Made by a program: the position numbers and the translations under genes
In this document: positions 15,697 through 24,580 of the stretch, piece by piece
Numbering within the stretch: position 1 is the first letter of the stretch
Layout of the letters: each line of letters opens with the position of its first letter
Assembly (NCBI GenBank): GCA_947168045.1
Contig: CAMVKN010000033.1
Location: 1-39,360 of the forward strand
Source: an uncultured Prevotellaceae bacterium
GTDB taxonomy: Bacteria > Bacteroidota > Bacteroidia > Bacteroidales > Bacteroidaceae
DNA: 39,360 bases
Direction of reading: 5' to 3'
Notes under the pieces: generated by a model
Databases searched by the model: none
What the model saw: only the letters and a program-made list of their open reading frames with translations
What the model was told of the DNA's origin: nothing

Positions 15697-17151
15697 ATGA
15701 CACTGAACGACATCATCAAGACGCTGAAAGTGACGACCGTCATAGGCCAGACCGACATCAATATCACGGGCGTGGACATTGACTCGCGCCAGGTGGAACC
15801 GGGCCATCTGTTCATGGCCATCGCCGGCACACAGACCGACGGTCATCAGTATATACCGAAAGCCATTGAGAAGGGGGCCGCTGCCATCCTCTGCGAACAG
15901 CTGCCTGCCGAGCTGGTCGACGGCGTCGCCTACGTACAGGTGACGTCGACGGAGGCTGCTGCCGGCCCTGTGGCCACCGCCTACTATGGCCACCCCACGG
16001 AGCACCTGAGGCTGGTGGGTGTCACGGGTACCAACGGCAAGACCACCATCGCCACGCTGCTCTTCCACCTGTTCCGCCGTCTGGGCCATAAGTGTGGACT
16101 GTTGAGCACGGTGTGTAACTATATCGAGGACGAACCCATTCCCGCAACCCACACCACCCCCGACCCCGTGGAGCTGAACCGCTTGCTGGCACGCATGGCT
16201 GCCGCCGGCTGCGAGTATGTGTTCATGGAGTGCTCAAGCCATGCCATCGCACAGCAGCGCATCGGAGGCCTCCATTTCGCTGGCGGCATCTTCACCAATC
16301 TCACCCGCGACCATCTGGACTATCACAAGACCGTGGAGAACTATCGCAATGCGAAGAAGATGTTCTTCGACATGCTGCCCAAGGGTGCCTTTGCCATTAC
16401 CAATGCCGACGACAAGAATGGCATGTTCATGGTGCAGAACACCAAGGCCACGGTGAAGACCTACAGCGTGCGGCAGATGGCCGACTTCAGGGCCCGCATC
16501 GTGGAGTGCCACTTTGAGGGGATGTACCTGGAGATAGGCGGCCGTGAGGTGGGCGTCCAGTTCATTGGCAAGTTCAATGTGTCGAACCTCCTCGCTGTCT
16601 ATGGCGCTGCCATCATGCTGGGCAAGCAGCCCGACGAGGTGCTGCTGGTGATGAGCACGCTGAAGAGCGTGGCCGGTCGGCTGGAGCCCATCCGCTCGCC
16701 GGAGGGCTGGACGGCCATCGTCGACTATGCCCACACGCCTGATGCCTTAGACAATGTGCTGCGGGCCATCCATGATGTGCTGAATGGTCAGGGACAGGTC
16801 ATCACCGTCTGCGGAGCCGGCGGCAATCGCGACAAGGGCAAGCGTCCGCTCATGGCGCAGGAGGCCGTCAGACAGAGCGACCGCGTCATCATCACCAGCG
16901 ACAACCCCCGCTTTGAAGAGCCGCAAGACATCATCAACGACATGCTGGCTGGCCTCGACCCGAAGCAGATGAAGAAGGTGGTGAGCATCGTCGACCGCAA
17001 GGAGGCTATACGTGCAGCCTGCATGATGGCCCAGAAGGGCGACGTCGTCCTCATCGCTGGCAAGGGACATGAGGACTATCAGGAGGTGAAAGGCGTCAAG
17101 CACCACTTCGACGACCGCGAGGAGGTGAAGAAGGCCATCGGTGAGGATTAA
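15697..17151 (+). CDS. murE: UDP-MurNAc-L-Ala-D-Glu--meso-diaminopimelate ligase
   Basis: A 484-residue Mur ligase that adds the third amino acid of the peptidoglycan stem peptide in the cytoplasm using ATP. The P-loop GTNGKTT is at residues 111-117. The substrate-specificity motif is DNPR at 402-405, which in characterised MurE enzymes goes with meso-diaminopimelate rather than lysine. Other family stretches are [17 protein letters not shown], and [10 protein letters not shown]. Full length. It lies 40 bases after ftsI; the gap to mraY consists of an octamer array. Confidence 0.96.
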   Translation: MTLNDIIKTLKVTTVIGQTDINITGVDIDSRQVEPGHLFMAIAGTQTDGHQYIPKAIEKGAAAILCEQLPAELVDGVAYVQVTSTEAAAGPVATAYYGHPTEHLRLVGVTGTNGKTTIATLLFHLFRRLGHKCGLLSTVCNYIEDEPIPATHTTPDPVELNRLLARMAAAGCEYVFMECSSHAIAQQRIGGLHFAGGIFTNLTRDHLDYHKTVENYRNAKKMFFDMLPKGAFAITNADDKNGMFMVQNTKATVKTYSVRQMADFRARIVECHFEGMYLEIGGREVGVQFIGKFNVSNLLAVYGAAIMLGKQPDEVLLVMSTLKSVAGRLEPIRSPEGWTAIVDYAHTPDALDNVLRAIHDVLNGQGQVITVCGAGGNRDKGKRPLMAQEAVRQSDRVIITSDNPRFEEPQDIINDMLAGLDPKQMKKVVSIVDRKEAIRAACMMAQKGDVVLIAGKGHEDYQEVKGVKHHFDDREEVKKAIGED

Positions 17152-17162
17152 GCTGCGATGGC

Positions 17163-17218
17163 GTAATAACGTAATAACGTGATAACGTAATAACGTAATA
17201 ACGTGATAACGTAACAAC
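17163..17218 (+). repeat. Octamer tandem repeat between murE and mraY
   Basis: Seven 8-bp units (GTAATAAC, with GTGATAAC at every third unit and a final GTAACAAC), giving a 24-bp higher-order period. The array fills most of the murE-mraY gap and ends about 15 bases before the mraY start. Confidence 0.92.
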
Positions 17219-17233
17219 GAAAAAAGAAAAGAC

Positions 17234-18505
17234 ATGCTGTACTATCTGTTCCGCTTCTTGGAAGAATACAATATCCCGGGTGCACACCTGTGGAGCTACA
17301 TCTCGTTCCGTGCCCTGCTCACACTCATCCTCTCGCTGCTCATCTCGGCATGGTTTGGCGAGCGGTTCATCAAGTGGATGAAGCGCCGTAAGATTTTCGA
17401 GACCGAGCGCGACCCCTCCATCGACCCCTTCGGCGTGGAGAAGAAGGGCGTGCCCACCATGGGCGGCGTCATCATCATCGTGTCCATCCTGGTGCCAGTG
17501 TTGCTGCTGGGGCGTCTGCGCAACATCTACCTCATCCTGATGATTATCACCACCCTGTGGCTGGGCTTCCTTGGCTTTATGGACGACTACATCAAGATTT
17601 TCAGGCAGAACAAGGAGGGCCTGAAGGGTAAGTACAAGATTGTAGGACAGGTCAGCATTGGCTTCATTGTGGGACTGGTGCTCTATCTGAGTCCCGACGT
17701 GGTGATGCGCGAGAACATCTCATCGCCCAGCCAGCCCAAGACGGAGCAGGTGCAGCACGCGCAAGAGGCCCGCAAGTCGCTGCAGACCACCATCCCCTTC
17801 ACTAAGCATCACAACCTGAGCTATAGCGAAATCATGTCGTTTGTGGGCAAGCACAAGGTGGCCGCCGGCTGGATTCTCTTCGTCATCATCACCATCCTCG
17901 TGGTGACGGCGGTGAGCAACGGTGCCAATCTCAACGACGGCATGGACGGCATGTGTGCCGGCAACTCAGCCATCATCGGCGTCGCGCTGGGCGTGCTGGC
18001 CTACGTCAGCAGCCACATCGGCTTCGCCTCCTACTTCGACATCATGTATATACCACACTCTGAGGAACTGGTCATTTTCCTCTGTGCCTTTGTGGGCGCA
18101 CTGGTCGGATTTCTCTGGTACAATGCCTTCCCGGCACAAGTCTTCATGGGCGACACCGGCTCACTTACGATTGGCGGCATTATCGGCGTGTGCGCCGTCA
18201 TTATCCATAAGGAGCTGTTGTTGCCCATTTTATGTGGCATCTTCTTCGTCGAGAGCCTGAGCGTCATCATACAGACACAGTGGTTCAAGCTGCAGAAGAG
18301 AAAGGGACGCCGCGTACGCGTGTTCCGTGCCACCCCCATCCACGACACCTTCCGCAAGCTCGACTCGCAGCTCGATGCCACCTCCCACTACGTGTTGCGT
18401 GGCTGGCCCCATCGCCCCTTCCATGAGTCGAAGATTACCATCCGCTTCTGGATTGTGTCCATCATACTGGCTGCCTTGGCCATCATCACACTGAAGATAA
18501 GATAA
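17234..18505 (+). CDS. mraY: Phospho-MurNAc-pentapeptide transferase
   Basis: A 423-residue polytopic membrane enzyme that transfers phospho-MurNAc-pentapeptide to undecaprenyl phosphate, making lipid I. Catalytic motifs are GFMDDYIK (Asp117, Asp118), NLNDGMDG (Asp near 235) and VFMGDTGS. About ten membrane segments can be seen. It is longer than E. coli MraY because of an extra hydrophilic loop of some 50 residues (about 158-205) that is common in Bacteroidota. A palindromic element copy begins at the stop codon region and spans the leader of murD. Confidence 0.96.
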   Translation: MLYYLFRFLEEYNIPGAHLWSYISFRALLTLILSLLISAWFGERFIKWMKRRKIFETERDPSIDPFGVEKKGVPTMGGVIIIVSILVPVLLLGRLRNIYLILMIITTLWLGFLGFMDDYIKIFRQNKEGLKGKYKIVGQVSIGFIVGLVLYLSPDVVMRENISSPSQPKTEQVQHAQEARKSLQTTIPFTKHHNLSYSEIMSFVGKHKVAAGWILFVIITILVVTAVSNGANLNDGMDGMCAGNSAIIGVALGVLAYVSSHIGFASYFDIMYIPHSEELVIFLCAFVGALVGFLWYNAFPAQVFMGDTGSLTIGGIIGVCAVIIHKELLLPILCGIFFVESLSVIIQTQWFKLQKRKGRRVRVFRATPIHDTFRKLDSQLDATSHYVLRGWPHRPFHESKITIRFWIVSIILAALAIITLKIR

Positions 18506-18549
18506 ACCCAACCCTAACCCCTCCCAAGGGAGGGAAGAGTATATAGACT
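18505..18549 (-). repeat. Palindromic element between mraY and murD
   Basis: Diverged copy, reverse orientation. The minus strand begins AGTCTATATACT, has the hairpin CCCTCCC / GGGAGGG, then GGTTAGGGTTGGGTT. It starts at the stop codon of mraY and ends 6 bases before the murD start, so it makes up the whole leader between them. Confidence 0.8.
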
Positions 18550-18555
18550 TACACA

Positions 18556-19890
18556 ATGGAAAAAAGAATCGTAATATTAGGAGCAGGCGAGAGCGGCGCA
18601 GGAGCCGCCGCACTGGCCAAGAAAGAGGGTTACGACGTGTTTGTGAGCGACATGTCGACGATAGCCCCACGCTATAAGAAGATGCTCGACGAGCGCCACA
18701 TCCTCTGGGAGGAGGGCCGCCACACTGAGGACCTCATCCTCAATGCTGACGAGATAGTGAAGAGTCCTGGCATCCCTGACACGGCGCCGATGATGCAGAA
18801 GGTCATCGCTGCGGGAATTCCCGTCATCAGTGAGATAGAGTTTGCCGGCCGCTACACCCACTCGAAGATGGTGTGCATCACTGGCTCAAACGGCAAGACC
18901 ACGACCACCAGCCTCATCTACCACATCTTCAAGGCGGCAGGCTACGACGTAGGGCTGGCTGGCAACATTGGGCGCTCGCTGGCACTGCAGGTGGCTGAGG
19001 AGCCCCACGAGTACTATGTCATCGAGCTGTCGTCGTTCCAGTTGGACAACATGTACGAGTTCCGCGCCAACATCGCCGTGCTGCTCAATATCACACCCGA
19101 CCACCTGGACCGCTACAACTACGAGATGCAGAACTATGTTGACGCGAAGATGCGCATCACGCAGAACCAGACGTCGCAGGATGCCTTTATCTACTGGAAC
19201 GATGACCCCATCATCCGCCGCGAACTGGCCAAGTATGACATCAAGGCCGTCTGCTACCCCTTCTCTGAGCTGAAGGAGAAAGGCAGCATCGGATACATCG
19301 AGGCCGGACAGTATACCATTGAGAAGCCCGAGCCGTTCAACATGGAGCAGGAGGCCCTGAGCCTCACCGGGCGCCACAATATCTACAACTCGCTGGCAGC
19401 AGGCATCGCCAGCCGTGTGGCAGGCATCAAGAAGGAGGTCATCCGTCAGAGCCTGAGCGACTTCCCCGGTGTGGAGCACCGTCTGGAGCGCGTGTGTGCC
19501 GTGCGTGGCGTCAGCTATGTCAACGACTCGAAGGCCACCAACGTCGATGCCTGCTGGTATGCCCTCGACTCCATGAAGACGCCCGTGGTGCTCATCCTCG
19601 GCGGCAAGGACAAGGGCAATGACTATGAGCCTATCAAGGGGCTGGTGAAGGAGAAGTGCAGGGCGCTGGTCTATCTTGGCGCTGACAATCAGAAGCTGCA
19701 CGACAACTTCGATGCGATGGGCCTGCCCGTGCGTGACACACATTCCATGCGCGACTGCGTGGAGGCCTGCTATGAGCTGGCACAGCCTGGCGACACCGTC
19801 CTGCTCAGTCCCTGCTGCGCATCCTTCGACCTGTTCAAGAACATGGAGGACCGCGGCGAGCAGTTCAAGGAGCTGGTTCGCAACCTGTAA
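18556..19890 (+). CDS. murD: UDP-MurNAc-L-alanine--D-glutamate ligase
   Basis: A 444-residue Mur ligase adding D-glutamate to UDP-MurNAc-L-Ala. The N-terminal Rossmann-like domain has ILGAGESGAGAA. The P-loop GSNGKTTT is at residues 110-117. Central motifs are IELSSFQLD and NITPDHLDRY, and the C-terminal domain has NDSKATN and LGGKDKGNDY. It lies in the usual dcw position between mraY and ftsW. Confidence 0.96.
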   Translation: MEKRIVILGAGESGAGAAALAKKEGYDVFVSDMSTIAPRYKKMLDERHILWEEGRHTEDLILNADEIVKSPGIPDTAPMMQKVIAAGIPVISEIEFAGRYTHSKMVCITGSNGKTTTTSLIYHIFKAAGYDVGLAGNIGRSLALQVAEEPHEYYVIELSSFQLDNMYEFRANIAVLLNITPDHLDRYNYEMQNYVDAKMRITQNQTSQDAFIYWNDDPIIRRELAKYDIKAVCYPFSELKEKGSIGYIEAGQYTIEKPEPFNMEQEALSLTGRHNIYNSLAAGIASRVAGIKKEVIRQSLSDFPGVEHRLERVCAVRGVSYVNDSKATNVDACWYALDSMKTPVVLILGGKDKGNDYEPIKGLVKEKCRALVYLGADNQKLHDNFDAMGLPVRDTHSMRDCVEACYELAQPGDTVLLSPCCASFDLFKNMEDRGEQFKELVRNL

Positions 19891-19896
19891 AGTGCC

Positions 19897-19928
19897 GTTA
19901 TCCCGTTATTGCGTTATAACGTTATTAC
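19897..19928 (+). repeat. Octamer tandem repeat between murD and ftsW
   Basis: Four 8-bp units: GTTATCCC, GTTATTGC, GTTATAAC, GTTATTAC. GTTATTAC is the reverse complement of the GTAATAAC unit found between murE and mraY. Confidence 0.75.
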
Positions 19929-19938
19929 GAAAAGAAGC

Positions 19939-21180
19939 ATGAACAAGAAAATAGGCAATCTCTTCAAAGGCGACAAGGGCATCTGGATGGTGTTCTTCTT
20001 CCTCTGCCTTATCAGCATCATCGAGGTGTTCTCGGCATCGAGCACACTCTCGTTCAAGAGCCACAACTTCATGGGGCCCATCATCTACCATGCCGGCACC
20101 ATCCTCTTGGGCATCTTCATCACCATCGTCACGCTCAACATTCCGTGTCGCTACTTTAAGCTCACCACGCCCATCTTCCTGTTTGTCTCATACGCCACGC
20201 TGCTGTGGGTGCTGTTCTTCGGCGAGAGCATCAACGGTGCCAACCGCGTCATCCAGTTGCCGGGCTTCACGTTCCAGCCCTCTGAGCTGGCCAAGGGTGC
20301 CATGGTGCTGGCTACGGCACAGATACTGAGCGCCATGCAGCGTGAAGACGGCAGTGGTGCCGACCCCAAGGCTATCAAGTACATCCTCTGGCTTGCACTG
20401 CCCATGATTGGGCTCATCGGCTTGGAGAACCTCTCCACGGCCATGCTGCTTTTTGTCATCGTCTTTACCATGATGTTCATCGGGCGTGTGCCCATGCGCC
20501 AGCTGGGCAAGCTGGTGGGATGCGTGGTATTGATGGGCGTCCTGGCCTTCGGCATCGGCTCGCTGGCCGGCGCTGATGCTGAAGCGGCAAACAGCGGTGA
20601 GCAGGCTGCCGCAGCGGCGAAGAAGGATGAGGGCGCACTGGCCAAGGTGTTCCACCGCTTCGGCACATGGCGTAACCGCATCGTCAACCACCAGCCGCGT
20701 CCCGAGGACCCCAAGGACTACAGCGTACGCGACAACTATCAGGTGGCTCACTCCAACTTCGCCATTGCATCGTCGGGCATCGTGGGCAAGGGACCAGGCA
20801 ACTCAGTGGAGCGCGACTACCTGCCGCAGGCCTTCTCTGACTTCATCTTCTCCATCATCATTGAGGAGATGGGGCTTATCGGCGCCATAGCGGTGGTGTT
20901 CCTCTACATCATCCTGCTGTTCCGTTCAGCGCGAATCTCAGGACGGTGCGAAAACAACTTCCCCGCCTTCCTCGTCATGGGCCTGGCCTTGCTGCTGGTC
21001 ACGCAGGCGGCCATCAACATGATGGTGGCCGTAGGCATCGGCCCCGTCACGGGTCAGCCACTGCCGCTGGTATCGAAGGGCGGCACGTCGACCCTTGTCA
21101 GCTGTGCCTACATTGGGGCCATCCTCAGTGTCAGTCGCTCGGCTAAGCGCAGCGATGTTGTGGAGCCGGCAATTGTGTAA
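19939..21180 (+). CDS. ftsW: Septal peptidoglycan polymerase FtsW
   Basis: A 413-residue SEDS-family glycosyltransferase that polymerises lipid II at the septum together with FtsI. Roughly ten membrane segments can be counted. Family stretches are GANRVIQLPGFTFQPSELAK, SNFAIASSGIVGKGPGNS and GQPLPLVSKGGTS. The start is ATG 19939; codons further upstream belong to the octamer array. A large Ala- and Lys-rich extracytoplasmic loop (about residues 205-245) is longer than in E. coli and is common in this phylum. Confidence 0.95.
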   Translation: MNKKIGNLFKGDKGIWMVFFFLCLISIIEVFSASSTLSFKSHNFMGPIIYHAGTILLGIFITIVTLNIPCRYFKLTTPIFLFVSYATLLWVLFFGESINGANRVIQLPGFTFQPSELAKGAMVLATAQILSAMQREDGSGADPKAIKYILWLALPMIGLIGLENLSTAMLLFVIVFTMMFIGRVPMRQLGKLVGCVVLMGVLAFGIGSLAGADAEAANSGEQAAAAAKKDEGALAKVFHRFGTWRNRIVNHQPRPEDPKDYSVRDNYQVAHSNFAIASSGIVGKGPGNSVERDYLPQAFSDFIFSIIIEEMGLIGAIAVVFLYIILLFRSARISGRCENNFPAFLVMGLALLLVTQAAINMMVAVGIGPVTGQPLPLVSKGGTSTLVSCAYIGAILSVSRSAKRSDVVEPAIV

Positions 21181-21198
21181 TCAAAAAAAAGACAAGAT

Positions 21199-22332
21199 AT
21201 GAAAGAACCTGTTAGAGTCATCATCAGTGGAGGAGGCACGGGAGGCCACATCTTCCCGGCTGTGTCCATAGCCAACGCCATACGTGTGCTGTGCCCTGAT
21301 GCCAAGATTCTCTTCATTGGTGCCCTGGGGCGCATGGAGATGGAACGTGTGCCACAGGCGGGCTACGACATCAAGGGCCTGCCCATCCGTGGCTTCTACC
21401 GTCCGTTGTGGAAACCCGCCAATGTGGGCGTGGCCATCGACTATCTGAAGAGCAAGCGCATGGCCAAGAAGATTCTGCGTGAGTTCCGTCCGCAGGTGGC
21501 CGTGGGGGTGGGAGGCTATGCCAGCAGCGCTGCCCTTGGAGCCGCCAACAGCCTGGGTATTCCCACCTTGCTGCAGGAGCAGAACAGCTATGCCGGACTG
21601 GCCAACAAGAACCTGGCCAAGAACGCTGCCAAGATATGTGTGGCCTACGAGGGCATGGAGCGCTTCTTCCCACAGGAGAAGATTATGCTCACGGGCAATC
21701 CTGTGCGGCAGGACCTGTTGCACCCCACCATCAGTCGCGAGGAGAGCTTGAAGAGCTTCGGTCTCGACCCCTCAAAGAAGACGGTGCTCATCGTTGGCGG
21801 CAGCCTCGGCGCGCGCACCATGAACGAGAGTGTGTTGAAGCATCTGGACCAGATGAAGAGCAGCGACGTGCAGTTCATCTGGCAGACCGGCAAGTACTAC
21901 TATGAGGAGATGGACCGCAAGATGCAGCAGCTGGGCTTCAGTCACGAGCCCTTCTCCAGCAATATCCATTACAGTGCCTTCCTCGACATGGTGTCTGCCT
22001 ATCGTGCAGCCGACCTGGTGGTCAGCCGTGCCGGTGCCAGCAGCATCAGCGAGATTTGCCTGCTGGGCAAGCCTGCTATCCTTGTGCCCAGTCCCAATGT
22101 GGCCGAGGACCATCAGACGAAGAACGCCATGGCGTTGGTCAACCGTCAGGCTGCCTTGTTCGTCAGCGATGCCGATGCCCCCGACAAGCTCATCGGCATG
22201 GCCATCGACACCGTGAGCGACGACGCACTGCTGCAGTCGCTGGCTGCCAATGTACTCAAGATGGCCCTGCCCAACTCAGCTGAGATTATCGCCAAGGAGG
22301 TGCTCAAGCTGGCTGAAGCCTACAAAGGCTAA
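21199..22332 (+). CDS. murG: UDP-GlcNAc--lipid I N-acetylglucosaminyltransferase
   Basis: A 377-residue GT28 glycosyltransferase that converts lipid I to lipid II on the inner face of the membrane. The glycine-rich motif GGGTGGHIFPA is at residues 11-21. Other family stretches are GVGGYASSA, LQEQNSYAGLANK, VGGSLGART and SRAGASSISEI. Full length, 18 bases after ftsW. Confidence 0.96.
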   Translation: MKEPVRVIISGGGTGGHIFPAVSIANAIRVLCPDAKILFIGALGRMEMERVPQAGYDIKGLPIRGFYRPLWKPANVGVAIDYLKSKRMAKKILREFRPQVAVGVGGYASSAALGAANSLGIPTLLQEQNSYAGLANKNLAKNAAKICVAYEGMERFFPQEKIMLTGNPVRQDLLHPTISREESLKSFGLDPSKKTVLIVGGSLGARTMNESVLKHLDQMKSSDVQFIWQTGKYYYEEMDRKMQQLGFSHEPFSSNIHYSAFLDMVSAYRAADLVVSRAGASSISEICLLGKPAILVPSPNVAEDHQTKNAMALVNRQAALFVSDADAPDKLIGMAIDTVSDDALLQSLAANVLKMALPNSAEIIAKEVLKLAEAYKG

Positions 22333-22350
22333 TCAATCAACGAAAAGAAC

Positions 22351-23790
22351 ATGAACAACAATAAAGCTATGAAAAATCAACATCCCTCCCTTCGTGAGGG
22401 GCTGGAAGGTCTGAAGGCCGTCTACTTCATCGGCGCCGGTGGCATCGGCATGAGCGCCATCGCACGCTATTTCATCAGTCGCGGACTGGTGGTGGCTGGC
22501 TATGACCGCACCCCCTCAGAGCTGACCCGCCGCTTGGAGAAGGAGGGCATGCTGCTGCATTATGAGGAGAGTGTGGAGGACATTCCACACATCTGCCGCG
22601 ATGCACGGCACTGCCTGGTGGTATACACCCCCGCCATACCCGCCGACCACAAGGAGCTGCGTTACTTCCGTGAGAATGGGTTCGAGATACAGAAGCGTGC
22701 TCAGGTGCTGGGCGAGCTGACACGACAGATGCGCGGCCTGTGTGTGGCCGGCACCCATGGAAAGACCACCACTTCGACCATGTGTGCACACATCATGCAC
22801 CAGAGTCACCTGGACTGCAACGCCTTCCTGGGCGGCATTGCCAAGAACTACGGTACGAACTACATCCTCAGTCCGCAGTCAGACTTCGTGGTCATTGAGG
22901 CCGATGAGTACGACCGCTCCTTCCACCACCTCAGACCCTACATGTCTGTCATCACTGCCACCGACCCGGACCATCTTGACATCTATGGCACGAAGGAGGC
23001 CTATCTGGAGAGCTTCCGCCACTACACGGAGCTCATCCAGCCGGAGGGCGCACTCATCGTCCACCGTGGTCTGGAGATGCAGGAGAGCCTGCAGCCGGGC
23101 GTGCGGCGCTTTGACTATAGTCTCAACGAGGGCGACTTCCATGCTGAGAACATCCGCATGGAGGGGGGCGAGATTACCTTCGACTTCATCTCACCCATCG
23201 AGTCGGTCAGCAATATCGAGCTGGGCCAGCCTGTGCCCATCAACATCGAGAATGGCATTGCCGCCATGGCCATGGCACAGTTGGCTGGGTGCACTGCTGA
23301 GGAGCTGCGCATAGGCATGATGTCGTTCAGTGGCGTCGACCGTCGCTTCGACTTTAAGATTCGCACACCTGAGCTGGTGTTCCTCTCTGACTATGCCCAC
23401 CATCCCCAGGAAATCTACCAGAGTGCGCGCAGCATGCGCCAGCTCTACCATGACCGTCACATCACGGCTATCTTCCAGCCGCATCTCTATACGCGCACGC
23501 GCGACTTCTACCGTGAGTTTGCCGAGGCGCTGAGCCAGCTCGACGAGGTCATCCTCACCGACATCTATCCTGCCCGCGAGCAGCCCATCGAGGGGGTCAC
23601 GTCAAAGCTCATCTATGACTGTCTGGCACCGACGGTACAGAAGCAGCTCATCAGCAAAGACGACGTCATCCCGCTGGTGAAGAGCCGCACCTTCGATGTG
23701 CTCATCGTCCTGGGTGCCGGCGACCTTGACAACCAGGTGCCACAGATAGCCAATATCCTACGCCGCAAGAAAGATAACAATAAGTCGTAA
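22351..23790 (+). CDS. murC: UDP-N-acetylmuramate--L-alanine ligase
   Basis: A 479-residue Mur ligase adding L-alanine to UDP-MurNAc. It has VYFIGAGGIGMSAIA, the P-loop GTHGKTTT (134-141), VIEADEYDRSF, and DYAHHP. Residues about 10-20 (QHPSLREGLEG) are encoded by a copy of the palindromic element, giving an N-terminal extension that other MurC proteins lack; the same peptide HPSLREGL occurs in the LpxA-like protein of this window. A start at Met7 is possible and would still include the element. The catalytic core is intact. Confidence 0.95.
   Translation: MNNNKAMKNQHPSLREGLEGLKAVYFIGAGGIGMSAIARYFISRGLVVAGYDRTPSELTRRLEKEGMLLHYEESVEDIPHICRDARHCLVVYTPAIPADHKELRYFRENGFEIQKRAQVLGELTRQMRGLCVAGTHGKTTTSTMCAHIMHQSHLDCNAFLGGIAKNYGTNYILSPQSDFVVIEADEYDRSFHHLRPYMSVITATDPDHLDIYGTKEAYLESFRHYTELIQPEGALIVHRGLEMQESLQPGVRRFDYSLNEGDFHAENIRMEGGEITFDFISPIESVSNIELGQPVPINIENGIAAMAMAQLAGCTAEELRIGMMSFSGVDRRFDFKIRTPELVFLSDYAHHPQEIYQSARSMRQLYHDRHITAIFQPHLYTRTRDFYREFAEALSQLDEVILTDIYPAREQPIEGVTSKLIYDCLAPTVQKQLISKDDVIPLVKSRTFDVLIVLGAGDLDNQVPQIANILRRKKDNNKS
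22380..22409 (+). repeat. Palindromic element (short form) in murC N-terminus
   Basis: ACATCCCTCCC, loop TTCGT, GAGGGG, then CTGGAAGG. It matches the short forms at 32860 and 34344 and is read as codons 10-20 of murC. Confidence 0.82.
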
Positions 23791-23813
23791 ACAGTCAATA
23801 AAGTGCAAATCCC

Positions 23814-24551
23814 ATGGTGAACTGGAAAAAAGTCTTTACCATTACCTTCAGTGTCATTATCGGCATCTATCTGGTGCTGGCTGTCACTGCTTTCAACAAT
23901 CCCATCGAGCGTGACTTGGTATGCAACAACGTGCAGGTGAGCATCGAGGGCACTGTGGGTGGCGGCTTCCTCACTGCTGACGACGTGCGGCGCACGCTGA
24001 CCGAGCAGCAGCTGAACCCCGTGGGGAAGTGTCTGGCCGATGTCAACCTGCGTGACATCGAGGAGCGCCTGGAGGCACAGGAACTGATTGATGAGGCTGA
24101 GTGCTACAAGACGCAGGGCGGCAGCGTCAGCATACGCATCAGGGAGCGCGTGCCGGTGATGCGCGTCATGGCCAACGGCCAGGACTACTATGTCGACCGC
24201 GATGGCAAGGCACTGCGCAACACTGGCTATGTGTGCAACCTTGTGGTGGCCACCGGCAGCATCAGCACTGACTATGCCACGCGTGTGCTGGCACCCATCG
24301 GGCGCATCATCATGACCGACGACTTCTGGCGAAATCAGATTGAGCAGGTCAACGTGTTGCCTGACAGCACCATAGAGATGGTTCCGCGCGTGGGCGAACA
24401 TATCATATATATAGGTCAGCCTGTGGGCGTGACCCGTAAGCTGGAGCGTCTGCGTAAGTTCTACCGCTATGGACTAAGTCAGGCAGGGTGGAACAAATAC
24501 TCGCGCATCAGTGTCGAGTTCAACAACCAGATAGTGTGCAAGCGAAGATAA
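23814..24551 (+). CDS. ftsQ: Cell-division protein FtsQ
   Basis: A 245-residue bitopic membrane protein of the divisome. One membrane helix (about residues 7-27) is followed by a periplasmic POTRA-like domain (GGGFLTADDVRRTL to RIRERVPVMRV) and a beta domain. It links early and late division proteins, probably through FtsL and FtsB-like partners. The position between murC and ftsA supports the call; overall similarity to enterobacterial FtsQ is low, as usual. Confidence 0.9.
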   Translation: MVNWKKVFTITFSVIIGIYLVLAVTAFNNPIERDLVCNNVQVSIEGTVGGGFLTADDVRRTLTEQQLNPVGKCLADVNLRDIEERLEAQELIDEAECYKTQGGSVSIRIRERVPVMRVMANGQDYYVDRDGKALRNTGYVCNLVVATGSISTDYATRVLAPIGRIIMTDDFWRNQIEQVNVLPDSTIEMVPRVGEHIIYIGQPVGVTRKLERLRKFYRYGLSQAGWNKYSRISVEFNNQIVCKRR

Positions 24552-24556
24552 TAAGC

Positions 24557-24575
24557 ATTAAGAATTAAGAATTAA
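24557..24575 (+). repeat. Heptamer tandem repeat between ftsQ and ftsA
   Basis: ATTAAGA repeated about 2.7 times, starting 5 bases after the ftsQ stop codon and ending 5 bases before the ftsA start. Confidence 0.7.
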
Positions 24576-24580
24576 ATAAT